Shown: positions 46,680-55,657, counted from the stretch's first letter. The stretch is 64,000 bases of DNA from Sulfuritalea sp. (GCA_022842325.1 JALHPU010000014.1:1-64000), one strand, 5' to 3'. Numbers and translations are program-made. The notes: generated by a model from the letters alone, not told the origin.

Positions 46680-47486
46680 TTATGCCGGACGCCGGGGCAG
46701 ATATCCCAGTCGCTGGGAAATCGCATCGGCGGCGCCGATCACGTCGGGCGCATAGGCCATAAGCTTTTTCTTGGTGAGACGCTGCGTGGGTCCGGCCACG
46801 CCCGTCGCCGCAATCACCTTGCCGGCGCTGTCCCGAACCGGCGCCGCGATGCATCGCATGCCGGCCTCGCTTTCCTCGTCGTCGATCGCGTAGCCTCGGG
46901 TACGAATCGCCGCCAGTTCCTTGCGCAGCGCGGCAGGGTCGATAATTGTCTTGACCGTGCGTTGCGCAAGACCGCCCCGAATGATCTGCTCGATGGATTC
47001 CGCTGACTGAAAAGCCATCAGGGCTTTTCCCTCGCCGGTGCAATAGGCCGGTTTGCGCATGCCCAGTTCCGTGCTCATGCGAATCACCTGGCGACTTGCG
47101 AGATAGTTGATATAGATAATGCTCGCGTGCTCAAGAATCGCCAGATGCACCGTTTCCCCGGTCGTGTCCCTCAGCATCGTCAAAAAAGGCCTCGCCTCGG
47201 TTGAAAAATCCATTTGCCGCCGCACCAGCGTACCCATCTCGAACAAAGCCATTCCGAGCCTGTATTTGCCCGTCTCCCGAGTTTGCTCCAGCATATCCGC
47301 TCCGATCAGCGTGGAAGCCAGGCGATGCACGGTACTCTTGGCCAAATTGAGCTGCTTGGCCAATTGACTGAGGCCAATCTCGTATTCTTCATCGGAAAAG
47401 GCCTTGAGCAGCCGCATCGCATTGGCAACCGAAGACAACCGCTTGGTGTCGCCTTCCTTTGCCTTTGACATAGATTTGCGTTCCAT
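46680..47486 (-). CDS. IclR-family transcriptional regulator
   Basis: A 268-residue IclR protein. The N-terminal HTH (LSSVANAMRLLKAFSDEEYEIGLSQLAKQLNLAKSTVHRLAST, about 18-62) is followed by the effector domain with TGETVHLAILEHASIIYINY, the substrate-loop region MRKPAYCTGEGKALMA and DDEESEAGMRCIAAPVRD near the end. I chose the ATG at 47486, nine bases after GGAG; a TTG two codons earlier is possible. It stands upstream of EutA-like copy 2 and is divergent from the bicupin at 47849, so it is well placed to regulate the EutA/bicupin cassettes on both sides. The effector is unknown. Confidence 0.92.
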   Translation of the reverse strand: MERKSMSKAKEGDTKRLSSVANAMRLLKAFSDEEYEIGLSQLAKQLNLAKSTVHRLASTLIGADMLEQTRETGKYRLGMALFEMGTLVRRQMDFSTEARPFLTMLRDTTGETVHLAILEHASIIYINYLASRQVIRMSTELGMRKPAYCTGEGKALMAFQSAESIEQIIRGGLAQRTVKTIIDPAALRKELAAIRTRGYAIDDEESEAGMRCIAAPVRDSAGKVIAATGVAGPTQRLTKKKLMAYAPDVIGAADAISQRLGYLPRRPA

Positions 47487-47848
47487 TGACAAGAACTCCG
47501 GTTCATATGTTGGAACTCAGTCTATCAGCGCTCCCATCGCCCGACAAGCAATAGCATGGTCAAATAGGATTTTAGCAACGACGAAAACCAGGAACGCCGG
47601 CCAGGTGCGAAACATAAAAAGAGCGCACCACCGGGCACAAAAGTCGGCGCTGGCGATACGGCGAACCAATGCCACGGGATGCGCGGCATTGTCGGCATGA
47701 CGATGGCGAACGGCAGGCCACGGCGCTGGCTATGCAATCAAAAGGTGAAGTATGATTCATGCGTTTTTATCGGCCTTCCGCATGGGAATACATCAACGCC
47801 GGCGCAGTAGAGGATTCTTGGATCTTATTTTGAAAAGGTATCACTGAA
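47487..47848. promoter_or_regulatory. Divergent intergenic region between IclR and bicupin genes
   Basis: About 360 bases with no gene. It must contain promoters for the IclR gene on the minus strand and the bicupin-EutA pair on the plus strand. I saw no clear palindrome or riboswitch in it. Confidence 0.4.
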
Positions 47849-49063
47849 ATGACGAATAATGGCGGCGAAAATCCCTCGGCCAACGAACATGTCCTGGTCA
47901 AGCAGGCTAAGGTTCTGATTGATCCATACCGTGATTGGGCTGAAGGCGAGGGAATACCGATACATCTCGATTTCGGTCACAACCTGCTCGAGTTGGAGAC
48001 CGGTCCCTGGGATCGTTATGAAGCTCGGGGGTGCTTTGCCCATACCCATGGCGCGGGCGATTTCATGGCTAATTACGTGCTCGAAATTTCTCCCAGCGGA
48101 AAGACCCGCCCGCTAAAGCATCTATATGAAATATTTTGTTTTGTGCTCGCTGGTCATGGCTCGACAAAGGTCTGGCTACCAAATGGCGAGACACGCGTAT
48201 TCGAGTGGGGACCAAAGGCGCTGTTCGCGATCCCGCTCAATTGTCAATATCAGATATTTAACAGCACGAGCTTGAAGCCGGTCCGGATTTCATGCACCAA
48301 CGACGCGCCCATCACGATTAACCTGTATCACAATCTTGATTTCGTCTTTGATAATCCATGCGTTTTTCCGGAACGCGCGGGGCTGTCAAAGCATTTTGAT
48401 GGCGAAGGCGATCATTCTGAATGGATTGCCGCGAACACGATCAAGCGAAATCTATGGGAAACAAATTTTGTTCATGATCTGTCGAGCTTCAAGCTTTATG
48501 AATTTGAAGAGAGAGGCAAGGGATCAACCAACGTCAGTTTCATCCTTGCCGACGGAACGATGCATGCCCATGTATCGCAAATTCCAAAGGGGCGTTACAA
48601 GAAAGCGCATCGTCATGCTGCCGGCACCCATGTGCATGCCGTCGATGGCGTGGGATATTCGCTTTTGTGGCACGAGGGCGATTCGGAATTCAAGGAATTC
48701 CCGTGGCGGCACGGATTCATGTACACACCACCGTTCTGGATGTTCCATCAGCATTTCAACACCGGCCCGAGCCCGGCGCGTTATCTAGCTTGCAGTCTCG
48801 GCAGCCGACGCTATCCGTTCATTTCGCTTAGACGCAAAAGTTCCGAAGGCGCGGGATCCATATCGATTTCGCAAGGCGGTCGCCAAATCGAATACACGGA
48901 TCAGGACGCTCGCATTCATCGCAAATGGCTCGAGGCACTGCGCAAGACCGGTGTGCCGTCTGAAATGGGCGAGATATTCGACGAGCCCGCGATCCTTGAA
49001 TTACCCTCTGAAGCGTTAAGTGGTGTCATACGCACGCCGCGATCAATTGGCCCTGCCGTCTAA
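47849..49063 (+). CDS. Bicupin protein, partner of EutA-like copy 3
   Basis: A 404-residue bicupin. The first cupin (SGKTRPLKHLYEIFCFVLAG, PLNCQYQIFNST) lacks the H-x-H and the late His. The second (RYKKAHRHAAGTHVHAVDG, FHQHFNTGPSPARYLACSLG) keeps the metal ligands. It has a C-terminal extension of about 35 residues compared with the copy at 43640, ending in a basic/Pro segment. The base composition is lower in G+C than the surrounding genes. AAAGGT precedes the ATG. Here the bicupin comes before the EutA-like gene, the reverse of the 42-44.7 kb pair, which argues for independent capture of cassettes rather than a simple tandem duplication. Confidence 0.85.
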   Translation: MTNNGGENPSANEHVLVKQAKVLIDPYRDWAEGEGIPIHLDFGHNLLELETGPWDRYEARGCFAHTHGAGDFMANYVLEISPSGKTRPLKHLYEIFCFVLAGHGSTKVWLPNGETRVFEWGPKALFAIPLNCQYQIFNSTSLKPVRISCTNDAPITINLYHNLDFVFDNPCVFPERAGLSKHFDGEGDHSEWIAANTIKRNLWETNFVHDLSSFKLYEFEERGKGSTNVSFILADGTMHAHVSQIPKGRYKKAHRHAAGTHVHAVDGVGYSLLWHEGDSEFKEFPWRHGFMYTPPFWMFHQHFNTGPSPARYLACSLGSRRYPFISLRRKSSEGAGSISISQGGRQIEYTDQDARIHRKWLEALRKTGVPSEMGEIFDEPAILELPSEALSGVIRTPRSIGPAV

Positions 49064-49151
49064 GCACCTGGCCAGGATCAAACTTGCCCAGACCGGTATG
49101 CAATAGGCGTGTTCGCGTTGTTGGCTGCTCTGGTTTAAGGAGGATTTTCGC

Positions 49152-50678
49152 GTGCCGCATGATATCGATCTTGATCATGAACATGAGCAAATGTCTGAAG
49201 CCGACAGTACCGTGGTCGCCCAAGCCATATGGGAACAGGAAACCATAGAGCTGCGGACGGTCGGCATAGATATTGGAAGCTCCACTTCACATCTGCTGTT
49301 CGCGCGCGTCACTCTCAAACGGTTGGCGGAGGGACTATCCAGTCGGTTTGTTGTGATCGACAGGCAGGTTCTGTGGCGCTCTCCAATCATGTTGACACCA
49401 TTTTTGCCCGATGGCGCGATTGACGCCCGCCAATTGGAGCGCTTTATACGCCATGCATACCATGATGCCGGTCTGCGTCGGGGCGATATTGACAGTGGCG
49501 CGGTGATCCTCACCGGCGAAGCAATAAAGCGCAAAAATGCCCGAGCGATTGACGAAATCTTTGCGGAAGAATCCGGAAAGTTTGTTTGTGCAACCGCCGG
49601 CCACAAATTCGAATGCATTTTGGCGGCACATGGGTCTGGAGCAACGGCGCTGTCGAGACGCAGAGATGAATGCGGGCTTCATGTCGATGTTGGCGGCGGT
49701 ACCACGAAGCTGGCATTGATTGATCGCGGCGAAATTATTGGCGTAGCCGCTTTCGCTGTCGGCGGTCGCCTTCTTGCGCAAGACGAGAATGGAGCGTGGA
49801 CACGTATCGATGACTCCGCGCATCTAGTGGCCAAACAAATGGGGATTGAGGCCTCACCGTGCAGATTTGCGGACGAGTCTGTCCGCCAAGCAATTGCAGA
49901 ACGGTTAGCGATGATTGTTGTAGATCAGATTTGCGGAACAGCGCTCGACGAGTTGGGTCATGCTCTTGAGTTAACCGAGCCGTTACCGAGAACAATGACG
50001 CCGCGTTTTATTACGTTTTCCGGTGGGGTCGCCGAGTACATTTTTGGCCGTGAGAGCGCCAGTCACGGTGACATCGCCAAGCCACTTGCCAACGAAATCG
50101 TCAAGCAGATCAAGGCCCGTATTTCGATTCCAATCATCGAACCCCTGGAGCGCATTCGCGCGACGGTTATCGGCGCCTCGCAATTCACGGTACAGGTGAG
50201 CGGCAAGACCATCTACCTGCCGGATATGGACGTGTTGCCCGTTCACAACATTCCCGTGATCCATCTCGGCCTGGACATCTCCAATCACATCGACACCGAT
50301 GAGATCGTGGGCGCCTTTAAGAGAAATGCGGACATTCTCGATCTCGAGCCAAGCTGCCGTCTGGCGGTCGCGTTTACGTGGGACGGTGCGCCAGAGCATT
50401 GGCGCCTCTTGGCGATGGCCAAAGCCATCATGAAGTTTGCGGCGCCATCAGGAAAAAGGAACGAAATACTTTTCTTGATGATTGACGGCGACGTAGGCGC
50501 CTCCCTTGGTCGAATATTGCACGATGAGCTTCATCTCGATGGAAAAATCGTCTCGATCGACGGTATAAAGTTGCGCGAACTGGACTTCGTTGACGTTGGA
50601 GAATTGCTCGACCCGCCGGGCGTGGTGCCAGTCGTGATCAAGTCCTTGCTGTTTCCGGGCAATCTCCCCTGCAAATAA
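49152..50678 (+). CDS. EutA-like ATPase, copy 3
   Basis: A 508-residue EutA-family protein that starts at a GTG eight bases after AAGGAGG. The N-terminal tail (HDIDLDHEHEQ) is acidic and His-containing. The ATPase motifs VGIDIGSSTSHLLFARV, LHVDVGGGTTKLALI and FSGGVAEYIFGRESASHGDI are intact, and the C-terminal IVSIDGIKLRELDFVDVGEL is shared with copies 1, 2 and 4. It follows the bicupin at 47849 by 88 bases, the reverse order to copy 1. The conserved C-terminal end suggests the same client type. No ethanolamine ammonia-lyase subunits are found. Confidence 0.85.
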   Translation: MPHDIDLDHEHEQMSEADSTVVAQAIWEQETIELRTVGIDIGSSTSHLLFARVTLKRLAEGLSSRFVVIDRQVLWRSPIMLTPFLPDGAIDARQLERFIRHAYHDAGLRRGDIDSGAVILTGEAIKRKNARAIDEIFAEESGKFVCATAGHKFECILAAHGSGATALSRRRDECGLHVDVGGGTTKLALIDRGEIIGVAAFAVGGRLLAQDENGAWTRIDDSAHLVAKQMGIEASPCRFADESVRQAIAERLAMIVVDQICGTALDELGHALELTEPLPRTMTPRFITFSGGVAEYIFGRESASHGDIAKPLANEIVKQIKARISIPIIEPLERIRATVIGASQFTVQVSGKTIYLPDMDVLPVHNIPVIHLGLDISNHIDTDEIVGAFKRNADILDLEPSCRLAVAFTWDGAPEHWRLLAMAKAIMKFAAPSGKRNEILFLMIDGDVGASLGRILHDELHLDGKIVSIDGIKLRELDFVDVGELLDPPGVVPVVIKSLLFPGNLPCK

Positions 50679-50781
50679 ACCTGACTCCCCTCGTGTTGCC
50701 GACCGGAAGCGCGCCCGACCAGCAAACCCGGAGGGCCCCGGTCGCCGGCCTCGGCGCCCAACACATCACGAAGGGACATGC

Positions 50782-51837
50782 TCAATTCGCCGACATAGTG
50801 TCCTTGAAAATCCTTTCCCATTTCGCCTGTTCATCGAGCGCAACGGTGGGATCAATAAGCACGAGCTTCAGGTTTCCCAGCGGTGATTTGACCTTGGTAT
50901 TGCTCGGCACGTAGTCCATGCCAACCAAGAGATTCTGCCCCTCGCCAAGGATGAATTCATAGAACAGTAACGCAGCGTTTGGATGCGGCGCATTACGCGC
51001 AATGCCAGCGCCGTTGGCGCGGGTAATGGCCGGTTCGATGACAAACCAGTCAACCGGGGCGCCCTTGCGCATGAGCCGCGGCGGCATGTAGTTGTAAACC
51101 GTCAGCGCCAACCCAATCTCTCCGGCGGCCACCAGGTTGGTCAACAGCGAATGCCCTTTTCGTATCGAGATGCCGTTGGTGGCCACGATGTCCCGGAACA
51201 GTTTGATCCCTGCTTCGCCCCCCTGCTGCGTGACTACCGAGGCAAACCAATCCTCGTCCTTGGCCTCTATGCCAAGTCGGCCTTTCCATTTTGGATCGAG
51301 CAGATCCTTGTAGGTTTTCGGTAGATCCTCTTTTTTTACCAGGTTTGTGTTGTAGGCTTGGACAAACACGGAGAGAAGGGTTGCCACCCACTCGCGGTGT
51401 TTGGGTACCGCGCCGGCATGCAAATCCTTGAAGACGGGAGAATTCACCGGCTGGAGAATCTTTTCTCGCGACAGCGCCTCCAGCTCCGGGGTTTGCGTTT
51501 GAATCAGATCGACTTCGTGCCTCTTGGCATTCGATTCCGAGATCGTGCGTTGCAGCACCTTGTCGGAGCCGGCGCGCCACGTGTTCACCTTGACGCCGTA
51601 TTTTGCCTCGAATGGCTTGATCAATGTCGGCAAGTCCTGTTCCGAGATGCTGGTGTACAGATTCAGCGACCCTTCTTTCTTGGCGGCCGCAATGATGCGA
51701 TCCATCCGCTCGGGACCGCTGTAATCAAGCAGCGACGCATCGGCCTTTTGCGCAACCGCAGGCAGGCCCAGCAAGGCCTGCGCGGCGATGACGGCAAGCA
51801 TCATGCATCGTAAGGAATTACTCTTGAATTTGTACAT
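50782..51837 (-). CDS. FbpA-type ABC substrate-binding protein (paralog 5)
   Basis: A 351-residue paralog. Signal peptide: SLRCMMLAVIAAQALLGLPAVAQ. Shared blocks are ERMDRIIAAAKKEGSLNLYTS, FEAKYGVKVNTWRAGSDKVL, QTPELEALSREKILQPVNSP, LPKTYKDLLDPKWKGRLGIE and ISIRKGHSLLTNLVAAGEIG. The ATG at 51837 has AGGAGG eight bases before it. It is closest by eye to paralog 1 (26492), sharing VGMDYVPSNTKVKSPL-type C-terminal blocks. It converges with EutA-like copy 3 and follows an ornithine-cyclodeaminase-type gene by 90 bases. Confidence 0.88.
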   Translation of the reverse strand: MYKFKSNSLRCMMLAVIAAQALLGLPAVAQKADASLLDYSGPERMDRIIAAAKKEGSLNLYTSISEQDLPTLIKPFEAKYGVKVNTWRAGSDKVLQRTISESNAKRHEVDLIQTQTPELEALSREKILQPVNSPVFKDLHAGAVPKHREWVATLLSVFVQAYNTNLVKKEDLPKTYKDLLDPKWKGRLGIEAKDEDWFASVVTQQGGEAGIKLFRDIVATNGISIRKGHSLLTNLVAAGEIGLALTVYNYMPPRLMRKGAPVDWFVIEPAITRANGAGIARNAPHPNAALLFYEFILGEGQNLLVGMDYVPSNTKVKSPLGNLKLVLIDPTVALDEQAKWERIFKDTMSAN

Positions 51838-51927
51838 TTCCAATGCCTCCTGTTTTGGTAAAAATATTGCCGCCCAAGATCGTCCGACAACAGGGTCTTG
51901 CCGAATTTGCGCCGTGTTGGCTGACCC

Positions 51928-53025
51928 TCAGTCTCGAATATCCTGCAAGAACCACTCGGTTGGGAGGGTACGTCCGAGCCCGCGCTCTACGGCGGCTTCA
52001 TAAACCACCGCAGCAACGCTGTAAAACTGCGCGCCCTGAATGTTGCCGCGCTCCGAGTAGGTGATCTGGTCGCGACCGCCGCGTCCTTGTTCCCGCTCCG
52101 CCACGATATCGGCGAAGAACACGTCGTCGCCGCGCCCGGTCACTCGCGACGCACGTTTTCCAATAAGCTCACTCTGCCAGCGCGGGTCATCCGGTCGTGC
52201 GAGATAGGCGAGATACTCGTCGGCCGTTCCCAGTTCCGGACGGCCAACCGGCGCCGGCGCCGTCCCCAGCCTGAGCGTGCGATCAAAACGCCCGCGCGCG
52301 CCCTCGGTAGGTCGACCGCCGATTGAAATGACATGCATCCCCGGTTCCAGCCATTCGGGCTGAATCACCGGTACCGAGGAATCCGTGCAGGAAGCCAGAA
52401 TGTCCGCACCGCGGCAAGCGTCGGCGGGATTATCGAGCGCCTCGCAGGCGATGCCGAAGCGCTCCGACATTTCAGCGGCATATCGATCACGATTCGCCTT
52501 GGTCGGGCTGTATACCTTCACGCTGCGAATGTCGCGAACCTCGCGCAGCGCTTCCAGATGGGATCGCGCCATGCCGCCAGCGCCGATCATCGCCAGCGCC
52601 GTCGAATCCTCGCGCGCCATGATATTGGTTCCGATCGCGCTGTCGGCAGCGACCCGCATATGCTGCAGGTAGCCGTCATTGAGGATTGCCAGCGGCTCCC
52701 CGGTGTCAATGCTGGTGAGCCAGATCAGGCCGCAAAAAAGCCCTGGGCGCGAGGCGTATTTTTCCTGGGTCCGCACCCCGTTGTATGCTTGCTCGTAAAT
52801 CACGTCCGACTTCATGCGCACAGCAAAATAGCCGCGCGTCGATCCGCCCTCCATCGTTCCCCATTGATAAACGCGGCCCGGTTCGGCGGTCGGAATGCGA
52901 ATATCAATGCGCGGACGGCATACGGCCTCCTGCGCTGCCAGATCCATATAAGCCTGGAAAAGCGCATCCCGGGTCATGGCCGGAGTCAGCAATTGTTCTA
53001 CGTCGGAATTGTTGAGGAAAAGCAT
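51928..53025 (-). CDS. Ornithine cyclodeaminase/mu-crystallin family dehydrogenase, copy 1
   Basis: A 365-residue OCD-family NAD(P)-dependent protein. The N-terminal part (MLFLNNSDVEQLLTPAMTRDALFQAYMDLA) is the family opening. The Rossmann motif is LAMIGAGGMARSHLEALREV, followed by KVYSPTKANRDRYAAEMSE and ASCTDSSVPVIQPEWLEPGM. Family members are ornithine, alanine, lysine or imine dehydrogenases and reductases. It is the downstream one of three consecutive, co-oriented OCD genes. It shares with copy 3 the C-terminal WFLQDIRD/WFVQDIRD end. It may act on an amino acid or imino acid produced by this region. Confidence 0.88.
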   Translation of the reverse strand: MLFLNNSDVEQLLTPAMTRDALFQAYMDLAAQEAVCRPRIDIRIPTAEPGRVYQWGTMEGGSTRGYFAVRMKSDVIYEQAYNGVRTQEKYASRPGLFCGLIWLTSIDTGEPLAILNDGYLQHMRVAADSAIGTNIMAREDSTALAMIGAGGMARSHLEALREVRDIRSVKVYSPTKANRDRYAAEMSERFGIACEALDNPADACRGADILASCTDSSVPVIQPEWLEPGMHVISIGGRPTEGARGRFDRTLRLGTAPAPVGRPELGTADEYLAYLARPDDPRWQSELIGKRASRVTGRGDDVFFADIVAEREQGRGGRDQITYSERGNIQGAQFYSVAAVVYEAAVERGLGRTLPTEWFLQDIRD

Positions 53026-53136
53026 TGTCTGTTCCTTATTCAGAGGTGTAACTATCGCCGCCAGATCGATACCCGAACCAAGCGTAGCGCCGGTCCCATG
53101 TCTCGGGTCTGAGGTTCTGCCTTCATGGTCTTGCGT

Positions 53137-54204
53137 TCAGGGATGCACGGACTCGGTAAACCATTCGCTCGGCAATTCGTGCCCGAGGCCTCGACTGCGC
53201 GCGCGCTCCAGGATCAAGGCGCCAACGGCGGCGAATTGCAATCCGAGGCCGACATTATTGACGAAGCAGCTAATCTCTGTTTCGTGCTCCCGAGCGGAAG
53301 CCCGTCCGACCAGCAGATCGGCGAGGTCGGCAAAGTCTCCCCAGCGCATGCCCTCCTGGTTCCACCAGCCATCGACAGTCTCCCTGGTCAGGTTTGGCGT
53401 CCCCGGCATGATGTTGTTCATCTGCTTCGCCTGGTGCTTGGTGTGAACCACGGTCCGACCACAGGCCTCGATCACGGCACGGTCAAGTTCCTGGGCCTTG
53501 ATGCAACTGAGGTGAACGCCCGGACGCAACCACGACGGATCGATTACCGGTGTCATCGATGAGGTGGCGGCGATGATGATATCGGCATCGCGCACACATT
53601 GCTCAGGGTTATCCACCAGCGTAACCGTGATGCCCATGCGTTCGGCATCGCGGGCAAAGGCCTCGCGGCTTTCCTGGCGCGGACTGTAGACATTGATTTC
53701 GGTCACCGGACGCACCGCAAGGATCGCCATCAGTTGCGCACCAGCCTGCCAACCGGCGCCGATCATTCCGACGCGGAACGACTCGGGCCGCGCCAGATAC
53801 TTGGCGGCAAGCCCGTTGGTCGCACCCACCCGCATGCGCTGCGCGACTCCGTCCGGAAATATCGCCAGCAGCTCCCCGGTTTCGGTGCTGAACAGCTCCA
53901 CCAGACCGACCCAGCGACCATTCGCCAGGGGCACCTTGACCCGCCGCTGCTTGCCGGCAATGGTCGGGTGAGTAACGATGTCTGAATTGATCCGAAGCGC
54001 TTGAATCTGGCGCGCAGGCCACGTCCCGCCCATATGCTTGAAAGCGTAGAAAGCGTCATCGCTGCTGCACGGTGAGATATTATCGACGCGCGGCGAGTTG
54101 AGCGCTAGTCCATGGGCGAAATCGCGATAGGCCTGCTCGATGATATCAATGCAGTCCTCCATGGAAATAAGTTGCTCGATATCTTCGTTACTCAAAACCA
54201 GCAT
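53137..54204 (-). CDS. Ornithine cyclodeaminase/mu-crystallin family dehydrogenase, copy 2
   Basis: A 355-residue paralog that starts at 54204 (MLVLSNEDIEQLISMEDC) after GGAG; a longer frame to 54390 is not supported. The Rossmann motif is VGMIGAGWQAGAQLMAILAV, with NVYSPRQESREAFARDAERM and AATSSMTPVIDPSWLRPGVH. The Gly-Trp-Gln variant of the cofactor motif differs from copies 1 and 3 (both GGMAR), so it is the outlier of the three. It is separated from copy 1 by about 110 bases and from copy 3 by a 263-base gap with the dispersed repeat. Confidence 0.87.
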   Translation of the reverse strand: MLVLSNEDIEQLISMEDCIDIIEQAYRDFAHGLALNSPRVDNISPCSSDDAFYAFKHMGGTWPARQIQALRINSDIVTHPTIAGKQRRVKVPLANGRWVGLVELFSTETGELLAIFPDGVAQRMRVGATNGLAAKYLARPESFRVGMIGAGWQAGAQLMAILAVRPVTEINVYSPRQESREAFARDAERMGITVTLVDNPEQCVRDADIIIAATSSMTPVIDPSWLRPGVHLSCIKAQELDRAVIEACGRTVVHTKHQAKQMNNIMPGTPNLTRETVDGWWNQEGMRWGDFADLADLLVGRASAREHETEISCFVNNVGLGLQFAAVGALILERARSRGLGHELPSEWFTESVHP

Positions 54205-54372
54205 GATATGTCTCCGATCAAATTGACTGCCGAGTGAAGCACTGGCACATACGAAGACACCGCCAGTGAACGCAGTCCGGCATTCTGAAAAGCATGGCCA
54301 TCGACTGCGCTCCCCTAACTTGCATGGCCGCCAAGGCCACCCCCGTGCCATGAAATTGTTAAAGGCGAATTG

Positions 54373-54443
54373 AAGGCCCGCCCCTCCCATCCTCCCCTCG
54401 CGGGGAGGCTATTAATTGGCTCGCTTCGCTCGACTATCACCAA
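54373..54443 (-). repeat. Dispersed palindromic intergenic repeat, copy 2
   Basis: Read on the minus strand this has GGTGATAGTCGAGCGAAGCG followed by AGCC, a short AT-rich spacer and CTCCCCGCGAGGGGAGG, then a G-rich run ending GGGGCGGG. It matches the element at 14026-14098 in order and spacing with small differences. It lies between two OCD genes. Two copies 40 kb apart in intergenic DNA indicate a REP-like repeat family. Confidence 0.6.
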
Positions 54444-54467
54444 TCGCTCCGAACGAGTTATTTCACG

Positions 54468-55574
54468 CTAATCTCGGATGTCTTGCACAAACCACTCTGT
54501 GGGCACTTGACGACCGATATCGAGAGCCAAAACCGTTCGATAGACAAGGCCGCCAACCGCAGCAAACTGCAACCCCTGATTTCCTATGTTGTGATAGAAG
54601 GTGATTTGATCCTCCAAAGTCCGGCCTTGCGCCCGCCCGTAAATAAGATCGCAATAGCTCGGGTAATCACCCGCGAAGCCGCTCCCATGGGTCTTGCCCG
54701 GCAGACGTTGCATCTGCTCCTGGGTGCCGGCGATCCACGCGACGGGACTCATGCCGATCTCCGTCCGAATCCGCTCCGTCTCCGGCATTTTGAGCCCGCC
54801 GATTCCTTGCCGTATTTTCACATCGAATCTGGACTCCGTATCTGGCGCCACTTCGCCGGGCCCCAACATGGCGACATGCATGCCCGGCTCAAGCCAATCC
54901 GGTTCGAACGTCGGGCTCATGCTGTCGGTCGCAGTCGAAAGAATATCAACGCCGCGCACAGCTTCGCGCGCAGAATCTACGGGCAAAACTTCGATCCCCA
55001 GCTTTTCACTCATGTCGCGCGCGTATGCCTCTCGGTTTTTCGGCGTTGGACTGTAAACTTTACAGGTCTTAATAGGCCGTACCGCACAGAATGCTTGCAG
55101 AAATGTACGGGCCATTCCTCCAGATCCGAGCATGCCAACCACGCTGGCATCTTTGCGCGCCAAATGTTTTGTCCCAATGCCCGCCCCACCGCCAACGCGC
55201 ATGTGTTGCAGAACGCCATCATTTATCAGCGCCAAGGGCTCGCCATTTTTCGAAGAAAACAGCAGAATCAGGCCACAGAACGTCCCCGGTTCGATACAGT
55301 ACTTCTCCTCAGTCCAGCCACCGTCGGTCGTTTGCGGCCATGTGATCACGTCGGACTTCATTCGGATGGCTAATATTCCGTCATACCATCCTTCCATGGT
55401 TCCCCAGCGGTAATATCCCTCCGCGCGATCTGTCGGCGCATACATGTCGATGCGCGGACGGTGAATGGAATCACCGGTTTCAAGCGCCTTGAACGCCCGT
55501 TCCTGAACATCGATGCAGTCCTTCATCAAAAGGACCCGGTCGACCGTATTGTTATCGATGAATAGCACTAGCAC
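54468..55574 (-). CDS. Ornithine cyclodeaminase/mu-crystallin family dehydrogenase, copy 3
   Basis: A 368-residue paralog with VGMLGSGGMARTFLQAFCAV as Rossmann motif, KVYSPTPKNREAYARDMSEK, TATDSMSPTFEPDWLEPGMH and a C-terminal WFVQDIRD. The start is a GTG at 55574 (or a GTG two codons later), with GGGAG close upstream. It is the first of the three OCD genes, and a dihydroxyphthalate-decarboxylase-like gene lies 83 bases before it. Similarity by eye is greater to copy 1 than to copy 2. Three OCD copies in a row is an unusual local amplification. Confidence 0.87.
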   Translation of the reverse strand: MLVLFIDNNTVDRVLLMKDCIDVQERAFKALETGDSIHRPRIDMYAPTDRAEGYYRWGTMEGWYDGILAIRMKSDVITWPQTTDGGWTEEKYCIEPGTFCGLILLFSSKNGEPLALINDGVLQHMRVGGGAGIGTKHLARKDASVVGMLGSGGMARTFLQAFCAVRPIKTCKVYSPTPKNREAYARDMSEKLGIEVLPVDSAREAVRGVDILSTATDSMSPTFEPDWLEPGMHVAMLGPGEVAPDTESRFDVKIRQGIGGLKMPETERIRTEIGMSPVAWIAGTQEQMQRLPGKTHGSGFAGDYPSYCDLIYGRAQGRTLEDQITFYHNIGNQGLQFAAVGGLVYRTVLALDIGRQVPTEWFVQDIRD

Positions 55575-55657
55575 CCACTCCCATAAGTTGATTCAGTTGC
55601 GGCTTCCCGTGCCCGCCTTCCGAAGGATGTGCAAACGGCAGATAGATTCATCGGCGC

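Noticed and set aside
46552-47043. N-terminal extension of EutA-like copy 2
   Set aside because: Overlaps the IclR gene in a different frame and lacks family similarity; ATG at 46551 begins a sensible protein.
42002-50678. Complete ethanolamine utilisation operon
   Set aside because: No EutB, EutC, EutT, EutD, aldehyde dehydrogenase or microcompartment shell genes are present; only EutA-like ATPases.
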